Positions 1 to 9,244 of a DNA stretch of 64,000 nt are shown here, piece after piece. Both the position numbers and the translations under genes were made by a program. The notes beneath the pieces are model-generated. The model worked only from the letters and a program-made list of their open reading frames with translations, did no database searches and had not been told where the DNA came from. This stretch comes from Roseovarius indicus (lineage in GTDB: Bacteria; Pseudomonadota; Alphaproteobacteria; Rhodobacterales; Rhodobacteraceae): contig NZ_CP031598.1 in assembly GCF_008728195.1 (NCBI RefSeq), positions 5,381,173-5,445,172 on the forward strand, read 5' to 3'. How positions within the stretch are numbered: the stretch's first letter is position 1; every line of letters begins with the position of its first letter.

Positions 1-1112
1 GTTGTGCCATTGATCTGTCCCGCAAGATACAAGCCCGGAACGGATTTCACGGCTAACGTCGCATCGAGCGCTCGAGGGTCAACGTAGTCATACTCAATCG
101 CATAGCCAGGCTGAAGGATTCGAGCGGCTTCCAGTCCAACAATTGACCGTACATAGTCTTCCTGAACCTCCTCTGGCAACGACGTGGAAATCCCGTTGGG
201 GTAAACCACGTTATCAGACAGGCTTTCCGGCTCGAGAAAGATCTGGTGCGAGGTCTTGTCTGCAAAACGCACGATCTTGTCCTCGATCGAGGGACAATAG
301 CGCGGGCCGACGCCATCGATATGGCCTCCATACATCGCAGACCGGTCAAGATTCTGTCTAATGATCTCGTGTGTCGTTTCATTCGTGTGGGTGATGCCGC
401 ATGACACCTGGCGCGCGGAAATCCCCTCTGACATGAAAGAGAACAGAACCGGCTCTTCATCCCCCGGCTGTTCTTCAAGAACGTCCCAGTTAATCGTTGC
501 TCCGTCCAACCTCGGGGGCGTTCCTGTCTTCAATCTTCCGAGGTTCAATCCGAAAGTGTCAATCCGCTCCGCAAGCTTGACGGATGGCCTATCTCCCATG
601 CGACCACCTGGCCGCGATACGTCCCCGATATGTATCACGCCACGGAGAAACGTACCCGTTGTAAGGATGACGGCGCCGGCCCTGACCTCGCTCCCATCCG
701 CGAGGATGACGCCCGCCACGCAATCACCTTGCATGATGAAATCCGCAGCTTCGCCCTCGATGATATCGAGGTTCGGCTGAGCAGTCATCTCTGCAAGCAT
801 TTCTTCCCGATAGATCTTTCTGTCCGCCTGCGCACGCGGGCCTTGAACAGCCGGGCCTTTCCTGCGGTTGAGAAGACGAAACTGGATGCCGGCCTTATCC
901 GCGACACGCCCCATGACCCCATCCAGCGCGTCGATCTCACGCACGAGATGGCCCTTGCCCAAGCCACCGATCGCGGGGTTGCAAGACATGACCCCAATAC
1001 CGTCTCGGGAAAGAGTGATCAGCGCTGTGCGCACGCCCATTCGTGCAGCTGCATGCGCTGCATCCGCGCCAGCGTGACCGCCGCCAATTACGATGACGTC
1101 AAAATGTTTCAC
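1..1112 (-). CDS. mnmG: MnmG (GidA), tRNA U34 carboxymethylaminomethyl modification enzyme, 3' end missing
   Basis: FAD-dependent enzyme that with MnmE builds the cmnm5 group on wobble uridine 34 of certain tRNAs. About 370 codons lie in the window; the usual length is near 620, so the C-terminal 40% lies beyond base 1. Translation from the GTG at 1112 gives a dinucleotide-binding GGGHAG motif at residues 9-14, then [21 protein letters not shown] and [10 protein letters not shown], all typical of MnmG. The GTG is the only start that keeps the N-terminal FAD motif intact, with AAGGAG about 12 bases upstream. The start codon is embedded in a perfect parS palindrome. mnmE ends 12 bases upstream, so the two partner genes form an operon. 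Family assignment is very secure; only the truncation is due to the window edge. Confidence 0.96.
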   Translation of the reverse strand, partial: MKHFDVIVIGGGHAGADAAHAAARMGVRTALITLSRDGIGVMSCNPAIGGLGKGHLVREIDALDGVMGRVADKAGIQFRLLNRRKGPAVQGPRAQADRKIYREEMLAEMTAQPNLDIIEGEAADFIMQGDCVAGVILADGSEVRAGAVILTTGTFLRGVIHIGDVSRPGGRMGDRPSVKLAERIDTFGLNLGRLKTGTPPRLDGATINWDVLEEQPGDEEPVLFSFMSEGISARQVSCGITHTNETTHEIIRQNLDRSAMYGGHIDGVGPRYCPSIEDKIVRFADKTSHQIFLEPESLSDNVVYPNGISTSLPEEVQEDYVRSIVGLEAARILQPGYAIEYDYVDPRALDATLAVKSVPGLYLAGQINGT

Positions 1113-1120
1113 GTGAAACA
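1105..1120. promoter_or_regulatory. parS: parS centromere site bound by ParB
   Basis: The 16-base perfect palindrome TGTTTCACGTGAAACA is identical to the canonical chromosomal parS consensus shared by Bacillus and alphaproteobacteria such as Caulobacter. It overlaps the GTG start codon of mnmG (1112-1110) and lies about 3.2 kb from the putative oriC. ParB loads here as a CTP-dependent clamp for origin segregation. In relatives rsmG-parA-parB follow mnmG, which would be just left of base 1; that is inference. Confidence 0.9.
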
Positions 1121-1124
1121 CTCC

Positions 1125-2411
1125 TTACTTCCCGAGGCAGAAGCTCGCGAAAATCTCGTCCAGAACATTCTCGATATCGATGCGTCCTACCAGAGAATCA
1201 AGAGCACGGATAGCTGTCCGAAGCTCCTCTGCCGCAAGGTCGGCACAGTCTTCCCCCATGGGCAGCAGCTGCAAGGCAGCCTCAAGAGCAACCATACCGC
1301 GCCCCATGGAATCCTTGTGACGTTGGCGCGTTGCTACACCACTCCCGGTAGCCCGGGCCGCCAAGGTCTCCCTGATACGATCCACGAGACCTGTCACCCC
1401 CTCGCCGGTTTTCCCGGAAATCCCGTTCCCTACGTCTGAATTCAGATCAGACTTGGCGGTCAAAACGATGTCATCGTCCATCGGTTGGATTTCCGGAACT
1501 TGCCCAGGCTCAACCAAAAAGACGCGAAGGTCAGCTTGATCAGCACGGTTCCGCGCTCGATCGATCCCGATGGATTCCACGGCATCTTCAGTTTCGCGAA
1601 GGCCGGCGGTGTCCAACAACGTTACCGGCAATCCGCCAAGATCCATACGTACCTCAATAACATCCCGAGTTGTTCCCGCGTGTTCTGACGTAATCGCAGC
1701 ATCCCGCCCCGCCAGGGCATTGAGCAGCGTCGACTTCCCAACGTTGGGAGCTCCAACGATCGCTACTTCGAACCCGGTGCGAATACGTTCCGCAATACCA
1801 ACTCCATCGATTTCTCTTCGTAGCTCTTCGACCACGTTCATAACCAGCGAACCAACTTCCGGCGACACGTCGACCGGAACCTCTTCATCTGCAAAGTCAA
1901 TCGTGGCCTCGAGAAGCGCAGCCGCACGAATCAAGCTACGCCGCCAAGCCTCGGCCTTTTGACCAAGATCGCCGGACAGCACGCGCATCGCCTGACGCCG
2001 CTGAGCCTCGGTTTCCGCATCGATAAGATCAGCCAAGCCCTCAACCTGAGCAAGGTCCAACATACCGTTCTCAAGGGCTCGTCGGGTAAACTCCCCTGCC
2101 TCAGCTGGCCTCAACCCATCCATGGAGCCCAATTCATCCAGCAATGCCGTGGTAACGGCCGTGCTGCCATGAACCTGGAATTCAGCGGAAACCTCTCCAG
2201 TAAAACTGCGATCCTGCTCGAAAGTAAGGATCAAGGCTTCGTCCAGTCGCCGGCCTTCTCGATCCCGCAGGACACGTAAAGACGCCTGGCGTGCAACCGG
2301 TACATCTCCGCAAAGCGATCGCACGGCATCATGCGCGGCCGGTCCCGACACGCGGATGATCGCGACACCGGCTTTGCCCGGCGCCGTCGAAAGAGCGAAA
2401 ATCGTGTCCAT
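1125..2411 (-). CDS. mnmE: MnmE (TrmE), tRNA modification GTPase
   Basis: Potassium-activated GTPase partner of MnmG in wobble-uridine modification; 428 residues, slightly short of the E. coli protein, as is common in alphaproteobacteria. The N-terminal tetrahydrofolate-binding domain starts MDTIFALST. The embedded G domain shows the P-loop GAPNVGKST, switch [10 protein letters not shown] and a TAKSD in place of the usual NKxD specificity motif. The C-terminus ends FCLGK, carrying the Cys needed for tRNA modification (C425). The ATG at 2411 fits the family N-terminus. rho starts upstream on the same strand (25-base gap) and mnmG follows after 12 bases. Confidence 0.97.
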   Translation of the reverse strand: MDTIFALSTAPGKAGVAIIRVSGPAAHDAVRSLCGDVPVARQASLRVLRDREGRRLDEALILTFEQDRSFTGEVSAEFQVHGSTAVTTALLDELGSMDGLRPAEAGEFTRRALENGMLDLAQVEGLADLIDAETEAQRRQAMRVLSGDLGQKAEAWRRSLIRAAALLEATIDFADEEVPVDVSPEVGSLVMNVVEELRREIDGVGIAERIRTGFEVAIVGAPNVGKSTLLNALAGRDAAITSEHAGTTRDVIEVRMDLGGLPVTLLDTAGLRETEDAVESIGIDRARNRADQADLRVFLVEPGQVPEIQPMDDDIVLTAKSDLNSDVGNGISGKTGEGVTGLVDRIRETLAARATGSGVATRQRHKDSMGRGMVALEAALQLLPMGEDCADLAAEELRTAIRALDSLVGRIDIENVLDEIFASFCLGK

Positions 2412-2436
2412 GAGCGCCCTCCGCAGAGGCTCCCGG

Positions 2437-3708
2437 TCAGGTGTTCATCGAGTCGAAGAATTCCGAGTTCGTCTTCGTCTGTTTGAGTTTGCTCAACAGG
2501 AACTCGATCGCATCGGTCGTGCCCATCGGGTTGAGAATGCGGCGCAGAACAAACGTCTTCTGCAGATCTCCCTTGTCAATGAGCAGATCTTCTTTCCGCG
2601 TCCCTGACTTGAGAATGTCAATCGCCGGGAAGACACGCTTGTCAGCAATCTTCCGATCGAGCACGAGTTCCGAGTTACCGGTGCCCTTGAATTCTTCGAA
2701 GATGACTTCGTCCATCCGGCTGCCGGTTTCGATCAGTGCGGTCGACACGATGGTCAGCGACCCGCCTTCCTCGATGTTCCGTGCAGCACCGAAAAAGCGT
2801 TTCGGTCGTTGCAGCGCGTTCGCATCGACGCCACCCGTCAGAACCTTGCCTGACGACGGAACAACGGTATTGTATGCCCTACCAAGTCTTGTGATAGAAT
2901 CGAGAAGAATAACAACATCTCGCTTGTGCTCGACCAGCCGCTTCGCTTTTTCAATGACCATCTCGGCCACGGCAACGTGCCGCGCAGCAGGTTCGTCGAA
3001 GGTCGATGAAATCACCTCACCCTTCACCGAACGCTGCATGTCCGTCACCTCTTCCGGCCGTTCGTCGATAAGCAGGACGATCAGGTAGCACTCCGGATGG
3101 TTACGTTCGATGCTGGCCGCGATGTTCTGAAGGATCACCGTCTTACCCGTCCGCGGCGGTGCCACGATAAGCGAACGCTGACCTTTACCAATCGGCGCAA
3201 CCAGGTCGATGACCCGGGCTGACTTGTCCTTGATCGTCGGGTCCTCGATTTCCATCTTCAGCCGCTCATCCGGATAGAGCGGTGTCAGGTTGTCGAACGC
3301 AATCTTGTGACGCGCGTGTTCCGGATCAGAGAAGTTGATCTGGCTGACATTGGTCAGTGCGAAGTACCGCTCGTTGTCGTCAGGCGCACGGATTTCACCT
3401 TCGACCGTGTCCCCTGTCCGCAACGAGAACTGACGGATCGTATCGGGCGAGACATAGATGTCATCGGGCCCGGGAAGGTAATTCGCTTCCGGCGAACGAA
3501 GGAACCCGAACCCGTCCTGCAAGACCTCTAGCACCCCATCGCCAAAGACCGTCCAACCTTCATCCGCCCGCTCGCGAAGGATCTGGAACATCATTTCGCC
3601 CTTGCGCATCGTCGAGGCGTTCTCGATTTCGAGCTCCTCGGCCATGGCGAGCAGGTCTGCTGCGGTCTGAGCTTTCAGATCCGACAGGTTCAAACGGTCT
3701 TGGGACAT
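2437..3708 (-). CDS. rho: Transcription termination factor Rho
   Basis: Hexameric RNA helicase that terminates transcription and suppresses antisense transcription. 423 residues. N-terminal Rho_N region ([15 protein letters not shown]), RNA-binding cold-shock-like domain ([15 protein letters not shown]), then the RecA-like ATPase core with Walker [22 protein letters not shown] and the Q/R-loop region. The frame stays open for 17 more codons upstream, but ATG 3708 (MSQDRLNL) matches the family N-terminus and has an AAAAGG ribosome site. A good sigma70 promoter lies just after the hemJ stop (see 3799-3827), giving a leader of about 85 bases, which could hold the autoregulatory Rho-sensitive leader known in other bacteria (inference). 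Confidence 0.97.
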   Translation of the reverse strand: MSQDRLNLSDLKAQTAADLLAMAEELEIENASTMRKGEMMFQILRERADEGWTVFGDGVLEVLQDGFGFLRSPEANYLPGPDDIYVSPDTIRQFSLRTGDTVEGEIRAPDDNERYFALTNVSQINFSDPEHARHKIAFDNLTPLYPDERLKMEIEDPTIKDKSARVIDLVAPIGKGQRSLIVAPPRTGKTVILQNIAASIERNHPECYLIVLLIDERPEEVTDMQRSVKGEVISSTFDEPAARHVAVAEMVIEKAKRLVEHKRDVVILLDSITRLGRAYNTVVPSSGKVLTGGVDANALQRPKRFFGAARNIEEGGSLTIVSTALIETGSRMDEVIFEEFKGTGNSELVLDRKIADKRVFPAIDILKSGTRKEDLLIDKGDLQKTFVLRRILNPMGTTDAIEFLLSKLKQTKTNSEFFDSMNT

Positions 3709-3798
3709 GGGAAGACACCTTTTGGCTCGGCACGTATCGTGCGCGTCAACCAATTTCATTCATGGAAAACCAGCGTCCCGGACGGGAGCCTGTCGGCG

Positions 3799-3827
3799 GA
3801 TATAAGGAGACACGCCCCTCATGTCAA
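3799..3827 (-). promoter_or_regulatory. Sigma70-type promoter for rho
   Basis: On the minus strand TTGACA (3827-3822) is followed after exactly 17 bases by TATATC (3804-3799). It sits immediately downstream of the hemJ stop codon (3836-3834) and points at rho, so rho can be expressed independently of hemJ. Predicted start near 3792. Confidence 0.65.
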
Positions 3828-3833
3828 CGAAAG

Positions 3834-4274
3834 TCAGAAGCGCACGACCACGGCCAGAACAATCACCACCATCAAAAGCGTCGGTACTTCGTTCATCATC
3901 CGGTACTGCCGCCCGGTCAAAGTGTTCCGGCCTTCCTTGAAGTCTTTCCGTCTTTTCGCAAGCCAATGATGGAACCACGTCATTGCAAGCACACCCGCTG
4001 CCTTGACCCACGGCCAGACGGAACCCCAGTCGACAATGCCAGGCGTGAAGACAAGGCAGAGCCCTAGCACCCACGTGACGACCATCGCCGGGTTCATGAT
4101 GACGCGAAGAAGCTTCTCTTCCATCATCTCGAAGATCGGATCTACACCGTTCTTCTGCTCTACATGGTAAACGAACAGCCTTGGCAGATAGAAAATGCCT
4201 GCCATCCAGGAAATCACGGCCATGATGTGAAATGCCTTGATCCAAGGGTAAGCTATTGCAAGCAGGTCTGTCAT
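3834..4274 (-). CDS. hemJ: HemJ, protoporphyrinogen IX oxidase
   Basis: Membrane-bound oxidase of the penultimate step of protoheme synthesis, used by most alphaproteobacteria in place of HemG or HemY-type oxidases. 146 residues, normal for the family, with about four hydrophobic helices. Diagnostic stretches: KAFHIMAVISWMAG near residues 13-27 with the conserved His, LPRLFVYH, and FHHWLAKRRKDF near 102-113. The ATG at 4274 has AGGAGG about 20 bases upstream, with the self-complementary GGGGCGCCCC in between, so the effective spacing may depend on folding (inference). It is the first leftward gene beside the putative oriC, as in other alphaproteobacterial origins. Confidence 0.93.
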   Translation of the reverse strand: MTDLLAIAYPWIKAFHIMAVISWMAGIFYLPRLFVYHVEQKNGVDPIFEMMEEKLLRVIMNPAMVVTWVLGLCLVFTPGIVDWGSVWPWVKAAGVLAMTWFHHWLAKRRKDFKEGRNTLTGRQYRMMNEVPTLLMVVIVLAVVVRF

Positions 4275-4356
4275 GGGGCGCCCCGGTGTTTCCGTTCCTC
4301 CTAATAATAATAAAAGAAAGAAGAAAGGATGATGTGTTTGTTGGGAGCCCCGGGTC

Positions 4357-4365
4357 TGTGGATTA
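4357..4365 (-). promoter_or_regulatory. DnaA box (TAATCCACA on minus strand)
   Basis: TGTGGATTA on the plus strand, one mismatch to the consensus TGTGGATAA, inside the AT-rich origin region. Confidence 0.6.
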
Positions 4366-4501
4366 CGCAGTTCTCAACAGAAATATGAACATTCTTTGGG
4401 GATGTGGGCAAAGTTGTAGAAAAATCAGGAAAGATATCTAAAATAGTTGGATAAATACAGATAATTCAAAGTGTTACTCTAGTAATGATGAAGCTCGGCC
4501 T

Positions 4502-4510
4502 TGTGGATAG
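4502..4510 (-). promoter_or_regulatory. DnaA box (CTATCCACA on minus strand)
   Basis: TGTGGATAG on the plus strand, one mismatch to TGTGGATAA, at the maf-side edge of the AT-rich block. Confidence 0.6.
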
Positions 4511-4648
4511 AATTTTGGTCAACGCCTTGGTAATCGAACTCCTCCCCCGATGCAGTTTATCCTTCCCCACAACCTGATAACCGTCGAAGATTTTCCCGGG
4601 ACCAATGGGAAATCTTGCACCCCGATCGATGGCATGGAAATGTCCGGC

Positions 4649-4676
4649 TTCAGTCCACGATCAGACCAACAATAAT
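4649..4676 (+). promoter_or_regulatory. Possible maf promoter giving a near-leaderless mRNA
   Basis: A -10 like AATAAT (4671-4676) with a weak -35 TTCAGT (4649-4654) at 16-base spacing. Transcription would start around 4683-4686, only 7-10 bases before the maf ATG, which fits the absence of any Shine-Dalgarno there. The -35 is poor, so this is tentative. Confidence 0.35.
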
Positions 4677-4684
4677 CCCTCGGT

Positions 4685-4693
4685 TTATCCACA
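4685..4693 (+). promoter_or_regulatory. Perfect DnaA box overlapping the maf start codon
   Basis: TTATCCACA, an exact match to the strongest DnaA-box consensus. Its last base is the A of the maf ATG, so DnaA bound here would occupy the predicted transcription and translation start of the maf operon. Confidence 0.8.
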
Positions 4694-5292
4694 TGGTTCA
4701 GAAACTTGTGCTCGCCTCTGGCTCGGAAATCCGGCAGCAATTGCTCCGCAACGCTGGCGTGACCTTCGACGTTCAACCGGCCCGGGTGGATGAGGTGTCT
4801 CTCCGCGAGGCCATGCAAGCCGAGGCAGCCCCGCCGCGCGACATCGCCGACGCGCTGGCCGAGATGAAGGCGCGCAAGGTTGCCATGCGCGATACAGGTG
4901 CACTGGTTCTAGGCTGTGATCAGGTTCTGGCGCATCGCGGCGATATTCTGGGAAAACCCGAAACTCCGGAGGAGGCAAAAAACCAACTTCTCCAACTGCG
5001 CGGTGACACGCATCAACTTTTGTCTGCCGCAGTGATCTATGAAGATGGTGCGCCGGTCTGGCGGCATGTCGGTGTCGTGCGGCTGACGATGAAGGCGTTT
5101 TCCGACGAATACCTCGAGACGTATCTGCAACGCAACTGGGACAGCATCCGTCATTCCGTAGGCGGCTATAAGCTTGAAGAAGAGGGTGTTAGACTGTTTT
5201 CTCAGGTGCAGGGCGATTACTTCTGCGTCCTCGGCCTGCCGTTGTTGGAACTCTTGGCCTTCTTGGGACTACGTGGGGTTATAGAAACATGA
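4693..5292 (+). CDS. maf: Maf-family nucleoside triphosphate pyrophosphatase
   Basis: House-cleaning enzyme that hydrolyses non-canonical or modified NTPs. 199 residues. The family signature [14 protein letters not shown] at residues 5-18 and the catalytic GCDQVL near residue 75 are clear, followed by a KxEEEG-like [10 protein letters not shown]. The frame is open upstream to 4615, but ATG 4693 gives the standard N-terminus MVQKLVLAS. No ribosome site precedes it; a DnaA box ends on the start codon. It opens an operon: its stop overlaps the aroE start as ATGA. Of the two Maf classes (dTTP/UTP or m7GTP specific) I cannot decide from sequence alone. Confidence 0.93.
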   Translation: MVQKLVLASGSEIRQQLLRNAGVTFDVQPARVDEVSLREAMQAEAAPPRDIADALAEMKARKVAMRDTGALVLGCDQVLAHRGDILGKPETPEEAKNQLLQLRGDTHQLLSAAVIYEDGAPVWRHVGVVRLTMKAFSDEYLETYLQRNWDSIRHSVGGYKLEEEGVRLFSQVQGDYFCVLGLPLLELLAFLGLRGVIET

Positions 5293-6122
5293 GCAATACA
5301 AGGATCCCACTTGCCGCGGTTATCGGGTCGCCGGTGGCGCACTCCAAGTCGCCCCAGCTTCACAACCATTGGCTCAAGGTCAACGGCCTGCCCGGCTTCT
5401 ATATCCCGATGGAGGTAGATACCGAAGACCTCGAAACCGTTCTTCGAACGCTTCCCAAGATGGGGTTCGTGGGGGTCAACATCACGATCCCCCACAAGGA
5501 AAAAGTGCTGGAGATCGCTGATCTGATCACCGATCGGGCCACACTGATAGGCGCTGCGAACACGTTGATCTTCCGGCAAGACGGCAAGATTCACGCCGAC
5601 AATACCGATGGCTACGGCTTCATCAACAATATCCGGCAAAACGCCCCCAAGTGGGAACCGTCATCCGGCCCGGCCGCCATTCTCGGCGCAGGTGGCGCCG
5701 CGCGCGCAGTTGTTGCCTCCCTGCTCGACGCAGGCGTGCCAGAGATCCTGATTTCCAACCGTACCAAGGTACGGGCCGAAGCGCTCCGGGCGGATTTCGG
5801 CAAGCGACTGACCGTGGTTGACTGGGTTCAAGCCGGCAACATGCTTGATGATGCCGTGACCGTGGTGAACACGACGTCGTTGGGCATGATCGGAAAACCG
5901 CCCTTGCGCGTGCCTCTCGACGGTCTGCGACCTGGCGCCGTTGTCAACGATCTCGTCTATGCTCCGCTCAAGACCCAATTCCTTGCCGAGGCAGAGGAGA
6001 TGGGCTGTCATATCGTCGATGGGCTGGGAATGTTGCTGCATCAGGCCGTTCCGGCATTCGAGCGCTGGTTCGGCGTGCGTCCCGAGGTCGACAGCGCAAC
6101 ACGGGCCGCGGCGCTTCGATGA
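5289..6122 (+). CDS. aroE: Shikimate dehydrogenase (NADP+)
   Basis: Reduces 3-dehydroshikimate to shikimate in aromatic amino acid synthesis. 277 residues, usual size. Substrate-binding SKSPQLHN at 19-26, catalytic Lys in NITIPHKEK (K70) and Asp in NTDGYGF (D107), then the Rossmann GAGGAARA motif. Overlaps maf by four bases at its start and coaE by four at its end, so the operon is translationally coupled. Confidence 0.96.
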   Translation: MSNTRIPLAAVIGSPVAHSKSPQLHNHWLKVNGLPGFYIPMEVDTEDLETVLRTLPKMGFVGVNITIPHKEKVLEIADLITDRATLIGAANTLIFRQDGKIHADNTDGYGFINNIRQNAPKWEPSSGPAAILGAGGAARAVVASLLDAGVPEILISNRTKVRAEALRADFGKRLTVVDWVQAGNMLDDAVTVVNTTSLGMIGKPPLRVPLDGLRPGAVVNDLVYAPLKTQFLAEAEEMGCHIVDGLGMLLHQAVPAFERWFGVRPEVDSATRAAALR

Positions 6123-6712
6123 TCTTTCTGCTGGGCCTGACAGGATCCATCGGCATGGGCAAATCGACGACGGCGAGGCTTTTCGCCGAAGAAGGCTGTG
6201 CTGTCTGGGATGCCGACGCCGCAGTTCACCGCCTTTACAGTAAAGGCGGGGCGGCCGTCGAACCCTTTGCCAAGGCGTTCCCCGAAGCCATCGAAGACGG
6301 CGTAGTGTCTCGCCCGCGTCTCAAGGATATTATCGGCAAAGACCCAGGCGCCCTCGCCCAGATAGAGGCGATTGTACATCCGTTGGTAGGCCAGGATCGT
6401 GAGAACTTTCTCCGGACAGCCGACACCGATATCGCTGTACTCGACATCCCCCTCCTTTTCGAAACCGGGGGCGAGAAATCCATGGATGCAACCGTTTGCG
6501 TCACCACCCCGCCGGGTGTACAGCGCGCACGTGTCCTCGAACGCGGCACCATGACCGAAGCGCAGTTCGAGGCCATCCTCGCCAAGCAGATGCCCGACGA
6601 GGAAAAGCGCCGCCGCGCCGATTTCATCATCGTCACCGACACGGTTGAGCATGCCCGCGAACAGGTTCAGGATGTGGTGAAACAAATCAGGAGCAGACTG
6701 GCCAATGCGTGA
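6119..6712 (+). CDS. coaE: Dephospho-CoA kinase
   Basis: Last step of coenzyme A synthesis, phosphorylating the 3'-hydroxyl of dephospho-CoA. 197 residues. P-loop [12 protein letters not shown] at residues 6-17, then [12 protein letters not shown] (CoA-binding Asp) and [11 protein letters not shown], all family hallmarks. Starts at the ATGA overlap with aroE and overlaps dnaQ by eight bases. Confidence 0.96.
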   Translation: MIFLLGLTGSIGMGKSTTARLFAEEGCAVWDADAAVHRLYSKGGAAVEPFAKAFPEAIEDGVVSRPRLKDIIGKDPGALAQIEAIVHPLVGQDRENFLRTADTDIAVLDIPLLFETGGEKSMDATVCVTTPPGVQRARVLERGTMTEAQFEAILAKQMPDEEKRRRADFIIVTDTVEHAREQVQDVVKQIRSRLANA

Positions 6713-7403
6713 GATCGTCCTCGACACCGAAACCACCGGCTTCAAGCCCGAGGAAGGCGACCGTATCGTCGAGATCGGGGCTGTCGAGCTGTACAATCAC
6801 ATGCCGACTGGCCGCACCTATCACCAATACATCAATCCCGAACGGTCGATGCCGCAGGAAGCGTTCGAAGTGCATGGGCTTGGCGATGATTTCCTGCGCG
6901 ACAAACCGGTCTTTGCCCGGATCGCACAGGATTTTGTGACTTTCGTGGCCGATGCGAAGCTGGTGATCCATAACGCCGCCTTTGACATGAAGTTCATCAA
7001 TGCCGAGCTTGGCTGGGTCAACCTGCCTTCGATTCCATGGGAACAGGCAATCGATACTCTGGATATCGCGCGCAAGAAGTTCCCGGGATCGCCGGCCAGC
7101 CTCGATGCGCTGTGCCGCCGGTTCGGCATAGACAATTCGTCGCGCACCCTGCACGGCGCCCTGCTCGACTCCGAGATCCTGGCCGAGGTTTATCTGGAGC
7201 TCATTGGCGGCCGCCAACCGGACCTGGGAATGACAACGGGTCAGTCTTCATCCGCCAGCGCTCAGGTGGAAGCTGACAGTTCATGGCGCCCTCAACCGCG
7301 CCCGAACGCCCTGCCCTCGCGGTTGAGCGAAGACGAAGCCGCCGCCCACGCGGCCTTTGTCGAGGCGATGGGCGACGGCGCGATGTGGAACAAAACCGGT
7401 TAA
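6705..7403 (+). CDS. dnaQ: DNA polymerase III epsilon subunit, 3'-5' proofreading exonuclease
   Basis: DEDDh exonuclease that proofreads for the replicative polymerase. 232 residues. Exo I LDTETTG (D7, E9), Exo [11 protein letters not shown], Exo III with the catalytic His-Asp in [15 protein letters not shown]. The C-terminal tail after residue 185, Ser/Ala/Pro-rich then a helix, would contact the polymerase alpha subunit. Its TAA stop overlaps the convergent secB stop in a shared TTAA at 7400-7403. Presence beside oriC in the maf-aroE-coaE-dnaQ order matches other alphaproteobacteria. Confidence 0.96.
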   Translation: MREIVLDTETTGFKPEEGDRIVEIGAVELYNHMPTGRTYHQYINPERSMPQEAFEVHGLGDDFLRDKPVFARIAQDFVTFVADAKLVIHNAAFDMKFINAELGWVNLPSIPWEQAIDTLDIARKKFPGSPASLDALCRRFGIDNSSRTLHGALLDSEILAEVYLELIGGRQPDLGMTTGQSSSASAQVEADSSWRPQPRPNALPSRLSEDEAAAHAAFVEAMGDGAMWNKTG

Positions 7404-7912
7404 GCGTCAGGCGTCTCGGGCTGGCCCGAGGCCGATTGCCGGCGGGCAATCTCGTTCCGGTACAGTTGAACCCAGTCGATGTTCTCAAGGTTCAGCGGCG
7501 GGAAGCCCCCGTCGCGGGTCACGTCGCTGACGATCCGGCGCAGGAACGGGAACATCATCCGCGGGCATTCGATCAAAAGGAACGGGTGCAGCTGGTCATC
7601 CGGCACACCCTCGATGTGAAAGACACCGGCATATTCAAGTTCGAGCAGGAAAAGCTGCTGCTCGGTTCCCTTGTTCTTGGAGCTTACACGCAGTTTGGTC
7701 GTGACTTCGTAGGTGTCGGGATTCTGACGCTTCTTTGCGTCAAGGTTTACCGAAACCTCTATATCCGGCGTCACTTCGCCGCCTGTGCCCTGCTGTGCGA
7801 GGATGTTTTCGAAGGACATGTCCCGCACGAACTGGGTCACGATGTTCATCTTGACCTGCGGCGGCTGTTGGGGCTGTTGCGGCTGCGCGCCGCCGTTTTC
7901 CTGTTCGGCCAT
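7400..7912 (-). CDS. secB: SecB, protein-export chaperone
   Basis: Tetrameric cytosolic chaperone that keeps preproteins unfolded and delivers them to SecA. 170 residues. Core motifs [18 protein letters not shown] and [30 protein letters not shown] (given in part) define the family; the Gln/Pro-rich N-terminus is usual in alphaproteobacteria. A TTG four codons upstream is open, but ATG 7912 has a good GGAGAG at proper spacing. Convergent with dnaQ, sharing the stop region. fxsA lies 60 bases upstream on the same strand. Confidence 0.95.
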   Translation of the reverse strand: MAEQENGGAQPQQPQQPPQVKMNIVTQFVRDMSFENILAQQGTGGEVTPDIEVSVNLDAKKRQNPDTYEVTTKLRVSSKNKGTEQQLFLLELEYAGVFHIEGVPDDQLHPFLLIECPRMMFPFLRRIVSDVTRDGGFPPLNLENIDWVQLYRNEIARRQSASGQPETPDA

Positions 7913-7972
7913 GGAGCTCTCCAAAAAGCGGACTTAAATCGAGAGTTGCCTTAGCAGGAAGGCAAACGGGCC

Positions 7973-8467
7973 TCAATGCCTAGTCCAGCCTGACGGCCCC
8001 TGGTTCGGACGGTCGCCGAGATCGAGGTCTTCATATTCGCCCTCGATGATGTCCGGTCCTTGAGGATGCCGATGCGGAGGTTGTCGCCCGGGGCCTTCAG
8101 GACCCATGTCAAACCGTTGAACATGAACGCGCTTGCGCAGGTAATTGAAGGCCGCGTGGCGTACAGGCGGCATCAGCAGGGCAAAGCCGACGGCATCGGT
8201 GAAAAAGCCCGGCGTCAAAAGCAGCGCACCGGCGATCAGGATCATCGCGCCATGGGCAAGCGGTTCGGACGGGTCATCCAGCCGCGAAAAAGAAGAGCGC
8301 AACTGCCCCATCGCCATGGCACCCTGGGTGCGGACCAGCCATGTACCGATGACCGCCGTCAGCACCACGATCCCCAGCGTCGGCCACAATCCGATCGCGC
8401 CGCCCACCTGAATGAACAGGGCAATCTCGATCAGCGGAACCGTAAGGAACGCAAGGAACAACCACAT
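7973..8467 (-). CDS. fxsA: FxsA-family membrane protein
   Basis: Small inner-membrane protein; the E. coli homologue suppresses F-exclusion of phage T7 when overproduced, but the cellular role is unclear. 164 residues with ATG at 8467, preceded by GAGG at seven bases; the frame is open to 8524 but lacks a better site. Hydrophobic segments at about 1-45 and 70-105, with VPLIEIALFIQVGG and LIAGALLLTPGFFTDAVGFALL typical of the family. The C-terminal third is polar and Gly/Pro/acid-rich. Divergent from timA with a 111-base intergenic region. Confidence 0.88.
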   Translation of the reverse strand: MWLFLAFLTVPLIEIALFIQVGGAIGLWPTLGIVVLTAVIGTWLVRTQGAMAMGQLRSSFSRLDDPSEPLAHGAMILIAGALLLTPGFFTDAVGFALLMPPVRHAAFNYLRKRVHVQRFDMGPEGPGRQPPHRHPQGPDIIEGEYEDLDLGDRPNQGPSGWTRH

Positions 8468-8578
8468 TGTAAAAACCTCGTCTTGCAGCCCACCCTGTAC
8501 GGTGGACTTGCCTGCATCTGTCACCTACATAGGTTTGCAAACCATGTGTTACCATGCCCCGCATGTGAAGAGGTGCCT

Positions 8579-9244
8579 ATGAATTCCCCGCTACTGCAGC
8601 TTTTGGTGTTGGCAGGTATTGCCATATTCCTGATCCTGCGCCTGAAAAGCGTCCTTGGCACGCGGGACGGGTTCGAAGGTCCGCCGCGTCGCGGTGCGTC
8701 CGAGCCTGCCAAGAGTGACCGACGACAGGAATTCGAGGTGATCGAAGGCGGGCCGGATCACGACATCACCGACCATGTCCCGGAAGATTCCGAAGCTGCT
8801 GCCGCGCTTGCCGACATGAAGCGTATCGAGCCGTCGTTTACCGTGACCGACTTCCTTCAAGGCGCCCGCGGCGCCTATGAATGGATCCTGATGGCCTTCG
8901 AGAACGGCAACCTGGATCAAGTTGCGCCGTTCCTCGCCGAAGACGTCTACGAGGCTTTTGCTCAGGTCGTGGATTCGCGTCAGGAACAGGGCCTGACGGT
9001 CGAAGCCGAATTCGTGGGCGTGCGCGGAACGACCCTGGCGGACGCCCGGTTCGACAACACTTCCAACCGAGCCGAAGTGACCGTCAAGTTCATCGGCGAG
9101 CTCATTTCCGTCGTAAAAGATCAGAATGGCGAGATCATCGAGGGCAAGCCGGGCCAATCCAAACGCCAGAAAGACACCTGGACGTTTGAGCGGGTCATGG
9201 GGTCGGGCGATCCCAACTGGCGGCTTGTTGCGACGGGCGAATGA
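8579..9244 (+). CDS. timA: Tim44-like domain protein (TimA), membrane anchored
   Basis: Bacterial relative of the mitochondrial import-motor subunit Tim44; role in bacteria unresolved, perhaps membrane-associated protein handling. 221 residues. N-terminal membrane anchor at 3-20 (LLQLLVLAGIAIFLILRL), acidic linker, then the Tim44 fold from about residue 80 (DFLQGARGAYEWILMAF, VAPFLAEDVYEAF). The frame is open 173 codons upstream, but that is antisense to fxsA; ATG 8579 has AGAGG at good spacing. Stop overlaps the mltA start as ATGA. The timA-mltA-smr order beside secB/fxsA is common in this group. Confidence 0.88.
   Translation: MNSPLLQLLVLAGIAIFLILRLKSVLGTRDGFEGPPRRGASEPAKSDRRQEFEVIEGGPDHDITDHVPEDSEAAAALADMKRIEPSFTVTDFLQGARGAYEWILMAFENGNLDQVAPFLAEDVYEAFAQVVDSRQEQGLTVEAEFVGVRGTTLADARFDNTSNRAEVTVKFIGELISVVKDQNGEIIEGKPGQSKRQKDTWTFERVMGSGDPNWRLVATGE

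Larger units (their letters stand above)
4275..4692. other. oriC: Putative chromosomal origin of replication (oriC)
   Basis: A 418-base gene-free stretch, markedly AT-rich for this genome, especially 4295-4330 and 4370-4490 (likely unwinding element). It contains a perfect DnaA box TTATCCACA at 4685-4693 and near-perfect boxes TGTGGATTA (4357-4365) and TGTGGATAG (4502-4510), plus weaker TGTGGGCAA (4403-4411), GTTGGATAA (around 4446) and TTATCCTTC (4557-4565). Genes diverge from it: hemJ, rho, mnmE, mnmG leftward; maf, aroE, coaE, dnaQ rightward. The hem gene | oriC | maf-aroE-coaE-dnaQ order is known from Caulobacter and related alphaproteobacteria. Not proven: no replication data or GC-skew calculation was possible here. 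Confidence 0.8.
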
